A DNA stretch of 64,000 nt, taken from contig CBDFFN010000022.1 of assembly GCA_965246795.1 (NCBI GenBank), positions 124,001 through 188,000 on the forward strand. Direction: 5' to 3'. Made by a program: the position numbers and the translations under genes. Origin of the DNA: JAJXWB01 sp965246795 (GTDB lineage Bacteria > Pseudomonadota > Alphaproteobacteria > Rhizobiales > Beijerinckiaceae). This document shows, one piece after another, positions 25,020 to 32,428 of the stretch (position 1 is the stretch's first letter; the number at the start of each line of letters is the position of its first letter). The notes beneath the pieces were generated by a model, which worked only from the letters and a program-made list of their open reading frames with translations, had not been told where the DNA came from and searched no databases.

Positions 25020-26338
25020 AACGCCGCCTGAAATCGCACCGGCTGTCCCTGCGACGGCGATACCAGCTCACCCTCCCACATAACCCGCTTTCCTCGCACG
25101 ATCGTGCCGACCGGCCAGCCCGTAACGCTGCGGCCGTCATGCGGCGTCCACTGGCTCTTCGAGGCGATCCAGGTATCGGTGATCGTTTCGCGGCGCTTCA
25201 GATCGACGATGGTGAAATCGGCATCATAGCCCACGGCGATGCGGCCCTTGCACGCGATACCGAAGAGCCGCGCCGGGCCGGCGCTCGTCATGTCGACGAA
25301 GCGCTCCAGCGTCAGCCGTCCCGCCGCGACATGATCGAGCATTACAGGCACCAGCGTCTGCACGCCCGTCATGCCAGACGGGCTTTGAGGGTAGGTCTTC
25401 GCCTTTTCCTCCAGCGTGTGTGGTGCATGGTCAGAGCCAAAGATGTCGGCGATGCCGGCATCGAGCGCGCGCCACAACGCCGCGCGGTGTTCCGCTCCGC
25501 GCACCGGCGGGTTCATCTGCAGTTTTGTGCCGAGCTGTGCGTAATCGTCGGCAGATAGCGTCAGATGATGCGGCGTCACTTCGACCGACGCGACATCCTT
25601 GTGCTGCGCAAGGAAATCCATCTCCTGCGCCGTCGTGATGTGCAGCACGTGGATGAGCGCGCCGGTTTCGCGTGCGATCGCGACAAGTCGCTGCGTGCAG
25701 CGCAGCGCTGTCTCCTCGTCGCGCCACACGGGATGCGAACGCGGATCGTTCTCGACGCGAAAGGGTTTGCGTTCTTCGAGGCGCGCCTCGTCCTCGGAAT
25801 GAAAGGCGGCGCGGCGGCGCGTCTTCGACAGGATCGCTTTCACGCCGGCATCGTCGGCAACGAGCAGCGAACCCGTCGACGAGCCCATGAAGACCTTGAT
25901 GCCAGCTGCGCCCGGCAGGCGTTCGAGATCGGGAATGTCGGCGACATTTTCATGCGTGCCGCCAACCCAGAAGGCGAAATCGCAATGCATCCGCGCCTTG
26001 GCGCGGGAAACCTTGTCGGCGAGCGCATCAGCGCTCGTCGTCAGCGGATTTGTGTTCGGCATCTCGAATACGGCGGTCACACCGCCCATCACCGCCGCAC
26101 GGGAGCCGGATTCGAGGTCTTCCTTGTGCGTCGCGCCGGGCTCGCGGAAATGCACCTGACTGTCGATGATGCCGGGCAGGATCGTCAGACCTTTGCAGTC
26201 GATGGTCTCTCCAGCAAGCGCCTGTGCGAAGTCGCCAAGCGCGACGATGCGACCGTCGCAGATGCCGATGTCCCTGAGACCGCGGCCGTCCTGGTTCACG
26301 ACTTCGCCGCCGCGCAGAACGGTGTCGAAGGTCTGCAT
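25016..26338 (-). CDS. pyrC: Dihydroorotase-like amidohydrolase with an altered metal-binding motif
   Basis: The 440-residue product is a cyclic amidohydrolase of the type III dihydroorotase/allantoinase group. It shows the carboxylated-lysine region GIKVFMGSSTG, a metal histidine in HVLHITTAQE, VTPHHLTLS, MNPPVRG and the catalytic SDHAPHTLEEK. The first metal motif reads D-S-Q-V-H (Gln61, His63) where the family normally has H-x-H, so one ligand is replaced. Dihydroorotase closes the pyrimidine ring precursor. The Gln may mean an altered or lost activity, as in the PyrC' paralogues of some bacteria, but annotation as pyrC is the best guess. It is divergent from ygfZ. Confidence 0.87.
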   Translation of the reverse strand: MQTFDTVLRGGEVVNQDGRGLRDIGICDGRIVALGDFAQALAGETIDCKGLTILPGIIDSQVHFREPGATHKEDLESGSRAAVMGGVTAVFEMPNTNPLTTSADALADKVSRAKARMHCDFAFWVGGTHENVADIPDLERLPGAAGIKVFMGSSTGSLLVADDAGVKAILSKTRRRAAFHSEDEARLEERKPFRVENDPRSHPVWRDEETALRCTQRLVAIARETGALIHVLHITTAQEMDFLAQHKDVASVEVTPHHLTLSADDYAQLGTKLQMNPPVRGAEHRAALWRALDAGIADIFGSDHAPHTLEEKAKTYPQSPSGMTGVQTLVPVMLDHVAAGRLTLERFVDMTSAGPARLFGIACKGRIAVGYDADFTIVDLKRRETITDTWIASKSQWTPHDGRSVTGWPVGTIVRGKRVMWEGELVSPSQGQPVRFQAAL

Positions 26339-26418
26339 GGATTTCGTCCTTGTGGGGCTGTCGGGAGGGCTTACTTTAGCGGCTTCGAGAGACGCAAGCC
26401 GGACGAAGCCCGAGACCG

Positions 26419-27222
26419 ATGCCGATTGCCTTCCTACCCGATCGCGCGGTCGTATCGATCACGGGCGCAGATGCGCGCGCATTTCTGCAGAATCTCGTCA
26501 CCTGCGATGTCGATATCCTGACGCCGGGCAATGCGGCCTTTGGCGCGCTGCTGACGCCGCAGGGCAAGATCCTCGCGGATTTTTTCGTGGTTTGCGCGGC
26601 AGAAGACTTCTTCTGGCTCGACGCTTCGGCAAGTGTCGCCACTGATCTCGTGAAACGCCTGTCGCTCTACAAACTACGCGCGAAGGTCGCGGTGGCCGCA
26701 ACGACAAAGCAGGTCGTCGCCTTCTGGGGTTTAGGCGCCGCGCCCGAGGGGCTAATCGCATTCCGCGATCCGCGCGCGACGGAGGCGGGCACGCGCGTTA
26801 TTCTCGACACGGTCGACCACACCGGCGACACGATCGGCTACGAGGCGCATCGCATCGCGCTCGGCATCCCGAAGGGCGGCGTCGATTTTCCATGGGGCGA
26901 TGCTTTTCCGCATGAGGTCAACATGGACCTGCTCGCCGGCGTGTCGTTCGAAAAGGGTTGCTACGTCGGGCAGGAGGTCGTGTCGCGCATGCAGCATCGC
27001 GGCAGTAATCGTCGGCGTGTGTTGCGCGCAACTTTCGAGGGAATAGCGCCGCCGATCGGAACGGAAATTCGTGCCGGTGATACGCTGATCGGCACGCTCG
27101 GCTCGACATCGGACGGGCAGGGGCTTGCGGCTGTGCGTGTCGATCGGCTGGCGGATGCTACGGCCGCCCGCGCCATTCCGATGGCCGGCACGACGCCGTT
27201 GCAACTGGCGCCCATCCCGTGA
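26419..27222 (+). CDS. ygfZ: Folate-binding protein YgfZ/CAF17, Fe-S cluster maintenance
   Basis: The 267-residue product starts MPIAFLPDRAVVSITGADARAFLQNLVTCDVD, the GcvT-like N-terminal fold. It carries the YgfZ signature KGCYVGQEVVSRMQHRG with the conserved cysteine. YgfZ helps keep certain Fe-S enzymes active in a folate-dependent way. Its stop overlaps the GTG start of the uracil-DNA glycosylase gene (GTGA), so the two are coupled. Several Fe-S enzymes are encoded in this window (ispG, the RumA-like methyltransferase, tcuB, the radical SAM protein). Confidence 0.93.
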   Translation: MPIAFLPDRAVVSITGADARAFLQNLVTCDVDILTPGNAAFGALLTPQGKILADFFVVCAAEDFFWLDASASVATDLVKRLSLYKLRAKVAVAATTKQVVAFWGLGAAPEGLIAFRDPRATEAGTRVILDTVDHTGDTIGYEAHRIALGIPKGGVDFPWGDAFPHEVNMDLLAGVSFEKGCYVGQEVVSRMQHRGSNRRRVLRATFEGIAPPIGTEIRAGDTLIGTLGSTSDGQGLAAVRVDRLADATAARAIPMAGTTPLQLAPIP

Positions 27223-28088
27223 CCATCGACGCACAGCTGCACGATTCCGAAAGCCTGCGCACGCTGCTCGAATATTACCGACACATCGGCGTCGAGGCGA
27301 TTGTCGACGAAGCCCCGCACGATCGTTTCGCCGAATGCGCACGGCTCGTTGCCGCACGTGAGGCCACGATTGCAAAGCCTGCAGTTCAGGCCGCACCATC
27401 ACCGCAGCCAGCGCGCCCTGCAGCCGCCGGTCCGTTGTCGGCAGATGCGGCGCGTGTCGAGCTTTCGGCACGGGAAGCAGCGGCCGATGCAACGACACTC
27501 GTGCAATTGCGTGCGGCGTTCGAGAAATTCGACGGCTGCCCTCTGAAGGCTACGGCCACCAATCTCGTATTCGCTGACGGCAATCCCGCTGCGCCGCTGA
27601 TGATCCTCGGCGAGGCGCCGGGCGCCGACGAGGACGCGAGCGGAAAACCCTTCGTCGGCCGGGCCGGGCAGTTGCTCGACAAAATGCTGGCCGCGATCGG
27701 CCTCGATCGCTCCGGCGTGTACATTTCCAACGTGCTGCCGTGGCGGCCACCGGGAAATCGCGACCCCAGCACGTTGGAGATCGCCGCCTGCCTGCCGTTC
27801 ACCAGACGGCATGTCGAACTCGTCGCGCCGCGATGGCTGATCACGGTCGGCAAGGCCGCGACCCATACGATGACCGGCACGACCGACGCCATCTCACGCA
27901 TGCGTGGCCGCTGGCTCGATGTCGACATCGGCACACATCGGGTAAGAGTGATGCCGATGCTGCATCCGGCGTTCCTGCTGCGGACGCCGGGGCAGAAAAG
28001 GGCGGCGTGGGCGGACCTGCGGAAGCTTCGCCGCGTTATGGACGAGGCCGGCGTCGCGAAAGCCGGTGGCGGGAGTGGATTGCTATGA
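27219..28088 (+). CDS. Uracil-DNA glycosylase, family-4-like but without the Fe-S cysteines
   Basis: The 289-residue product has an N-terminal extension of about 100 residues rich in Ala and Pro, then the glycosylase domain. Motif A is GEAPGADEDASGKPFVGRAGQLLD, followed by NVLPWRPPGNRDP and the C-terminal motif MLHPAFLLRTPGQKRAAWADL. Family 4/5 enzymes need four cysteines for a 4Fe-4S cluster. Here only Cys40, Cys107 and Cys191 exist and the C-x-x-C pair is missing (DGCPLKAT). A Bradyrhizobium enzyme described as a separate class has a similar lack, as far as I recall. GTG at 27219 overlaps ygfZ. It removes uracil from DNA in base-excision repair. Confidence 0.88.
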   Translation: MTIDAQLHDSESLRTLLEYYRHIGVEAIVDEAPHDRFAECARLVAAREATIAKPAVQAAPSPQPARPAAAGPLSADAARVELSAREAAADATTLVQLRAAFEKFDGCPLKATATNLVFADGNPAAPLMILGEAPGADEDASGKPFVGRAGQLLDKMLAAIGLDRSGVYISNVLPWRPPGNRDPSTLEIAACLPFTRRHVELVAPRWLITVGKAATHTMTGTTDAISRMRGRWLDVDIGTHRVRVMPMLHPAFLLRTPGQKRAAWADLRKLRRVMDEAGVAKAGGGSGLL

Positions 28089-28098
28089 GGTGGCGAGC

Positions 28099-29028
28099 AT
28101 GAGGTGGGAAGACGCACGCCGCTCCGACAATATCGAGGATCGCCGTGGCGAAGAGGGCGGCGGCGGATTTGGTGGCGGCGGCGGCGGCGGCGGTGGCGGG
28201 CTTGGCGGCGGCAGCCTCGGCATCGGCACGATCATCGTGCTCGGTCTGATCTCCTATGCCTTCGGCATCGATCCGCGCATCCTCATCGGTGGCGCGGAAA
28301 TGGCGAACAACATGCGCCAAGGTAACGGTAGCGAATATTCGCAGCAGGCCGAGCGTCCGCAGCGTTCGGACCGCCAGACTGCTGCACCGACCGACCAGAT
28401 GGGCCAGTTCGTCGCTGCGATTCTCGGCTACAACGAGGATGTCTGGAAGGAAGTGCTGCCTGCGCAGAAGGGCGTGCAGTTCCGACCGGCGAAACTCGTC
28501 CTGTTCGAAGGTCAGACGCAGTCGGCCTGCGGCGCCGCGCAATCGGCGATGGGACCATTTTACTGTCCCAACGACCGTCAGATTTATCTTGACGTTTCTT
28601 TCTTCCAAGACATGCAACGCAAGCTCGGTGGCGGCGGTGACTTCGCCTACGCCTATGTCGTGGCGCACGAGATGGGCCACCACATCCAGAATCTGCTCGG
28701 CATCCTACCGAAAGTTCAACGCGCGCAGCAGGCGGCGGGAAATCAGGCCGAGTCCAACGGCTATTCGGTGAAGCTCGAACTGCAGGCCGATTGTTTCGCC
28801 GGCGTTTGGGCCGCCAACACCAACAAGAAGTGGAACAACATCGATCAAAGCGACATCCAGAAGGCTGTCGCGACGGCGCAGGCGATTGGCGACGACAGGC
28901 TTCAGGGTTCTCGTGGCCGCGCTATGCCCGACAGTTTTACGCATGGCTCGTCGGCACAGCGCGTGAAGTGGCTTAAGACCGGCCTCGATTCCGGCCAGGT
29001 CGATAGTTGCAATACCTTCGCACAATAG
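28099..29028 (+). CDS. Neutral zinc metallopeptidase, YpfJ family
   Basis: The 309-residue product starts MRWEDARRSDNIEDRRGEE, then a glycine-rich linker, one transmembrane helix (GIGTIIVLGLISYAFGID) and a C-terminal peptidase domain with the zinc motif HEMGHHIQN, preceded by YAYVVA. Other family marks are PFYCPNDRQIYLDVSFF, LQADCFAGVWA and MPDSFTHGSSAQRVKW. Family members are membrane-anchored with the catalytic part outside the cytoplasm; substrates are unknown. It starts ten bases after the glycosylase gene and is probably in the same operon. Confidence 0.93.
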   Translation: MRWEDARRSDNIEDRRGEEGGGGFGGGGGGGGGGLGGGSLGIGTIIVLGLISYAFGIDPRILIGGAEMANNMRQGNGSEYSQQAERPQRSDRQTAAPTDQMGQFVAAILGYNEDVWKEVLPAQKGVQFRPAKLVLFEGQTQSACGAAQSAMGPFYCPNDRQIYLDVSFFQDMQRKLGGGGDFAYAYVVAHEMGHHIQNLLGILPKVQRAQQAAGNQAESNGYSVKLELQADCFAGVWAANTNKKWNNIDQSDIQKAVATAQAIGDDRLQGSRGRAMPDSFTHGSSAQRVKWLKTGLDSGQVDSCNTFAQ

Positions 29029-29031
29029 ACC

Positions 29032-29568
29032 TCAGACGCGGAACGCTCTTGCGCGCATAGGGCGGCCGGCGAACATTTTCGCGAATTTCGCGATCGTGAC
29101 GGGGCCGTGCGCCTTGCCCGCGGCGAGCAACGACCGCGGCACGACGATCGCGACGGCCGGAGCGAGATCTGGCATCACACGTTGCACGAAAGTATCCGGC
29201 TCGGCGCGAACGATCCGAACGGCGCCCGGTGGATCGTTCTCGATCGCCTGCACGATCTCGTCTGCAAAGGACGCATCGAGCGCGTAGCCCGCCTTCAGCA
29301 GCAGCAGCCGGTCGCGCCGCAATCGCTTTGCCGCCCGCATCAGGGCGATGCCGAAGTCGTCGTCGCATTCCGATGCGCAACCGGCGCTTTGTTCGACGGC
29401 TGAGAAATCCGTATCGGGCCGCCCTACGATCACGGCGTCGGCGACAATATCTCCGACGACCAGCGGGACGAGTGCCGACAGGCTGCGCGCCACCGTACGT
29501 CGGCTGGTCTCGGCATCGGCCACTCGATTTTCGGCCAGAATGATTGCGGACATCATTCTCAGGCCCAT
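29032..29568 (-). CDS. Degenerate glycosyltransferase-2-like protein
   Basis: The product (178 aa from ATG 29568, which follows AGGGATGCT) resembles the short GT2-like proteins of Hyphomicrobiales. ALVPLVVGDIVADAVIVGRPDTD occupies the place of the nucleotide-sugar motif DGGSTD, and LLLLKAGYALDASFADEI stands where active enzymes have LHADT. Both metal/nucleotide acidic motifs are altered, so catalysis is unlikely. The other half (ARSLSALVP, ALMRAAKRLRRDRLL) keeps the fold. Starts at 29556 and 29553 are possible. It is convergent with the zinc peptidase gene and divergent from the radical SAM gene. Confidence 0.6.
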   Translation of the reverse strand: MGLRMMSAIILAENRVADAETSRRTVARSLSALVPLVVGDIVADAVIVGRPDTDFSAVEQSAGCASECDDDFGIALMRAAKRLRRDRLLLLKAGYALDASFADEIVQAIENDPPGAVRIVRAEPDTFVQRVMPDLAPAVAIVVPRSLLAAGKAHGPVTIAKFAKMFAGRPMRARAFRV

Positions 29569-29663
29569 AGCATCCCTGTCGCGTTTCGCACGCCTTATCC
29601 GTAGGCGAATCAGGAACGTGTCGCCTGATAAGCGCATTTCTTTCATGCATACGCGGACAACCC

Positions 29664-29693
29664 TTGACAGGAATGATGTCCGTTCTCTATTTG
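29664..29693 (+). promoter_or_regulatory. Sigma-70-like promoter of the PA0069-type radical SAM gene
   Basis: A consensus -35 box TTGACA lies at 29664-29669, and a -10-like TATTTG at 29688-29693 follows after 18 bases. The region immediately overlaps an SOS box. The start codon of the radical SAM gene is about 60 bases downstream. Confidence 0.65.
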
Positions 29694-29696
29694 TTC
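29682..29696 (+). promoter_or_regulatory. LexA (SOS) box of alphaproteobacterial type, GTTC-N7-GTTC
   Basis: GTTCTCTATTTGTTC fits the direct-repeat operator GTTC-N7-GTTC known for LexA in Hyphomicrobiales and Rhodobacterales. It covers the -10 element of the promoter of the PA0069-type radical SAM gene, the place where LexA would block transcription. Confidence 0.75.
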
Positions 29697-29754
29697 TGAA
29701 GTTGGTTGCGTGTTGCGGGCGGCGTCATTTCGGTGAAGGCGCGGGGAACTGGTC

Positions 29755-30948
29755 ATGGCTCGACAGACTGCGAAACGTCAGGAGCCGATCGCTCGGGCAG
29801 AGCAGGGTGTACGCGTCAAAGCCCGCGATCCCCGTGCACTCATCGGCGCGCATACATGCGATCGTGTTTCGGACCCACGCATTGTGCCGCTGGAGCAGCG
29901 TCGTGGGCGGGGAGCAACGGTCAATCCGTCGGGTCGCTTCGAGCCGCACGCGCGTGAGTCCTTCGATGACGGATGGGACGTTACCGAAGAACTCGAAGCG
30001 CTGCGCACCGAAGTTCAGGTCGAACGCCCGCGTAAGATCATCACGCGCAACGAGTCGCCGGACATTTCCTTTGACCGCTCGATCAATCCGTATCGGGGAT
30101 GCGAGCACGGCTGCATCTACTGCTTCGCGCGGCCGACGCATGCCTACATGGGCCTCTCGCCGGGCCTCGATTTCGAGACGAAACTCTTCGTCAAGGACGG
30201 CGCGGCCGAGCTTCTTGAGCGCGAACTCGCAGTGCCTGGCTACCAACCGCGCACCATCGCGATGGGAACGAACACTGACCCCTATCAGCCGATCGAGCGG
30301 CAATATCGCGTCACGCGGTCCATTCTCGAAGTGCTGGACCGGATGAACCATCCGGTCGGGATCGTTACGAAGTCGGCGCTGATCCAGCGCGACATCGACA
30401 TTCTCGGCAGCATGGCCAAGCGCGGGCTTGTGAAAGTCGCAGTGTCGGTGACTACGTTGGATCGCGAACTCGCGCGCACGATGGAGCCACGTGCCGCGAC
30501 GCCGGAACGCCGGCTTGCGACGATCGAGGCGCTGTCGAAGGCCGGCATCCCTGTGGGCGTCATGGTGGCGCCCATCGTGCCGGCGATCAACGATTCCGAG
30601 ATCGAGACCATTCTCACGCGTGCATATGCCTTGGGTGCACGCGAGGCAGGCTACGTGATGCTTCGCCTGCCGCTGGAGCTGAAAGAGCTGTTCACCGAAT
30701 GGCTTGTCGCCAACTTCCCTGGCAAGGCGCGCCACGTTCTCTCGCTCGTTCGCGACATGCGCGACGGCAAGCTGAACGATGCCACCTGGGGCAAGCGGAT
30801 GACCGCGTCAGGCCCCTATGCCTGGATGATCGGCCGCCGTTTTGAAGTGGCGGCCGAGAAGCTCGGCTATCTCAAAACGCGCGTAAAACTGCGGACGGAC
30901 CTGTTCGCGCCACCCGCCCGCGCCGTAGCGCAACTGTCGCTGTTTTGA
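29755..30948 (+). CDS. PA0069-family radical SAM protein (spore-photoproduct-lyase-like)
   Basis: The 397-residue product has the radical SAM cluster motif CEHGCIYC within NPYRGCEHGCIYCFARPTHAYMG. It is followed by LSPGLDFETKLFVK, TIAMGTNTDPYQPIE, GIVTKSALIQRDIDIL and the C-terminal GYLKTRVKLRTDLF. The N-terminal 70 residues hold RRGRGATVNPSGRFE, typical of the PA0069 branch. Spore photoproduct lyase relatives repair UV lesions, but no reaction is proven for this branch. An SOS box over its promoter links it to DNA damage. The basic N-terminus has no signal peptide. Confidence 0.92.
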   Translation: MARQTAKRQEPIARAEQGVRVKARDPRALIGAHTCDRVSDPRIVPLEQRRGRGATVNPSGRFEPHARESFDDGWDVTEELEALRTEVQVERPRKIITRNESPDISFDRSINPYRGCEHGCIYCFARPTHAYMGLSPGLDFETKLFVKDGAAELLERELAVPGYQPRTIAMGTNTDPYQPIERQYRVTRSILEVLDRMNHPVGIVTKSALIQRDIDILGSMAKRGLVKVAVSVTTLDRELARTMEPRAATPERRLATIEALSKAGIPVGVMVAPIVPAINDSEIETILTRAYALGAREAGYVMLRLPLELKELFTEWLVANFPGKARHVLSLVRDMRDGKLNDATWGKRMTASGPYAWMIGRRFEVAAEKLGYLKTRVKLRTDLFAPPARAVAQLSLF

Positions 30949-30994
30949 GCATGTCCCGCCAAAGTCGCGTCCGGTTTGGCGACAAGGGCATGTT
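30949..30994. repeat. Short palindromic repeat GCATGTCCCGCC...GGGCATG (copy 1)
   Basis: GCATGTCCCGCCAAAGT is followed by GGTTTGGCGACAAGGGCATG, which folds back on it with few mismatches. A second copy lies at 63536-63579. It lies between convergent genes, just after the stop of the radical SAM gene, and may act as a terminator. Confidence 0.65.
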
Positions 30995-31010
30995 CCGACA
31001 AGGCGTCAGA

Positions 31011-31499
31011 TTATTTGAACATTCCTGCGCGCACCGCGAGGTATACGCCGATCAGAATGACAACCGCGATGGCGATGTAGGCCAAAACTGAGCTGCCGCC
31101 GAACGCCGCTGCCGGCGCATCGTGCCGCACGACGAGGCTCTTGCCGGTACGTGTCTGGCCCGCGACTTCGGGGCCGTTGCCGGCCAGTGTGGCGTCGGCG
31201 AGATGCCGATACGTCGCAAGCCGACGCGTCGTGCTTTCGCCGAGGATATAGGCCTCGGTCTCGGCCTCGGTCGGGCCGCGGCTTTTTGCCTTGCGGAAAT
31301 CGTTCAGCCAGTCGAGTTCGTTCTGCTTGAAGACGCTGTAGGCGACGAGGCCGGTGATGTCGTCGTCGGCCTTCACGAGGCTTTTGAAGACGTGGTTGCG
31401 TCCCTCGCTCTCAAGAGGGCGGGACGCGTCATTCGCCTCGCCCGTCCCGGGCGTCGTTTCGAAAGCTTCGGCGCTACCCGGTTCGACCGACTTGTCCAT
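31011..31499 (-). CDS. Hypothetical C-tail-anchored membrane protein
   Basis: The product (162 aa from ATG 31499; 164 from 31505) has a polar N-terminal part (MDKSVEPGSAEAFETTPGTG), a helical middle (VFKSLVKADDDITGLVAYSVFKQNELDWLNDFRKAKSR, EAYILGESTTRRLATYRHLADATL) and one C-terminal transmembrane helix (VLAYIAIAVVILIGVYLAVRAGMFK). The soluble part should face the cytoplasm. The central pattern occurs in other Hyphomicrobiales hypothetical proteins. Function unknown. It is divergent from rnhB. Confidence 0.72.
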   Translation of the reverse strand: MDKSVEPGSAEAFETTPGTGEANDASRPLESEGRNHVFKSLVKADDDITGLVAYSVFKQNELDWLNDFRKAKSRGPTEAETEAYILGESTTRRLATYRHLADATLAGNGPEVAGQTRTGKSLVVRHDAPAAAFGGSSVLAYIAIAVVILIGVYLAVRAGMFK

Positions 31500-31593
31500 G
31501 TACAAAAATCCCCGCCCCTGCGTTGGTGCCCTTATACAGCGGCACCTCCGGGGGTCTAGTTCCGCGCGTGCTCCGAAATTGGTTTAAGGGCGC

Positions 31594-32208
31594 ATGGCGC
31601 ACTACCGATTCGAACGGCGGGCGAAAGCCGGCGCCCCGGTAGCCGGGATTGACGAGGCCGGCCGCGGTCCGCTGGCCGGGCCGGTGGCGGCGGCGGCCGT
31701 CATCCTCGATCCGGCAAAGCTCCCGCGCGGCCTCGATGATTCGAAGCAGCTCGATCATGCGACGCGTGAGGCGCTGGCCGGGGTCATCATGAAGCGCGCG
31801 ATTGCCGTGTCGGTCGCTTTCGCCTCCGTAAACGAGATCGACCGCTGGAACATCCGCGTTGCGACCCATCTCGCGATGCGGCGCGCGGCCCACGCGCTTG
31901 TCGTGTCACCGGTCTGGATTCTCGTCGACGGCAACGATTGTCCGGCCGGACTGCCATGCGGCGCGGAGACGATCGTCGATGGCGACGCGAAGAGCATGTC
32001 GATCGCCGCCGCGTCGATCATCGCCAAGGTGATGCGCGACCGTCTGATGCGGCGCATGTCGCTCGGCCATCCGCAATATGGCTTCGAGCGGCATTTTGGA
32101 TACGCGACGCCGGCGCATCGCGAAGCGCTCGAGATGCATGGGCCCTGCGCGCTGCATCGGCGCAGCTTCGCGCCGGTGCGCGAGCGGCAATTGCGCCTCG
32201 CGGTCTGA
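31594..32208 (+). CDS. rnhB: Ribonuclease HII
   Basis: RnhB cuts RNA in RNA-DNA hybrids and at single ribonucleotides in DNA. The 204-residue protein has the catalytic motif AGIDEAGRGPLAGPVAAAAVIL, LDDSKQL, ILVDGNDCPAG, DGDAKSMSIAAASIIAKVMRDRLM and the late HPQYGFERHFGYATPAH with catalytic acidic residues in place. The gene precedes ccrM by 220 bases on the same strand, a neighbourhood conserved in alphaproteobacteria. Confidence 0.97.
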   Translation: MAHYRFERRAKAGAPVAGIDEAGRGPLAGPVAAAAVILDPAKLPRGLDDSKQLDHATREALAGVIMKRAIAVSVAFASVNEIDRWNIRVATHLAMRRAAHALVVSPVWILVDGNDCPAGLPCGAETIVDGDAKSMSIAAASIIAKVMRDRLMRRMSLGHPQYGFERHFGYATPAHREALEMHGPCALHRRSFAPVRERQLRLAV

Positions 32209-32428
32209 CGTAAGCGTCCTGAGGTCGCATTTTTCACTGCGAGCGCCGCGTTTCGTAACGCAGCTTTAACTCCGGTTCGAACGGCACGCGCCGAACGCAC
32301 CGCACGTTTGAATTCGCTTAACTCTTCCGTACCGGAGCGACACAGACGAAACGTCTCTGCCTAAACGCGCCTTTTACCGACAGCTGCGCACCTTCGCGTT
32401 GTTGGTTGGTTGCGTAACGGTTGAGTAA
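32209..32428 (+). promoter_or_regulatory. Leader region of ccrM
   Basis: The 220-base gap between rnhB and ccrM should hold the ccrM promoter. A TTGAATTCGCTTAAC stretch at 32308-32322 resembles two CtrA half-sites with six-base spacing and one mismatch. No GANTC site was found in the gap. No clear -35/-10 pair was recognised. Confidence 0.35.

Noticed and set aside
32308..32322. CtrA binding site upstream of ccrM
   Set aside because: TTGAATTCGCTTAAC has one mismatch and six-base spacing against the TTAA-N7-TTAA consensus; too weak without comparison to relatives.
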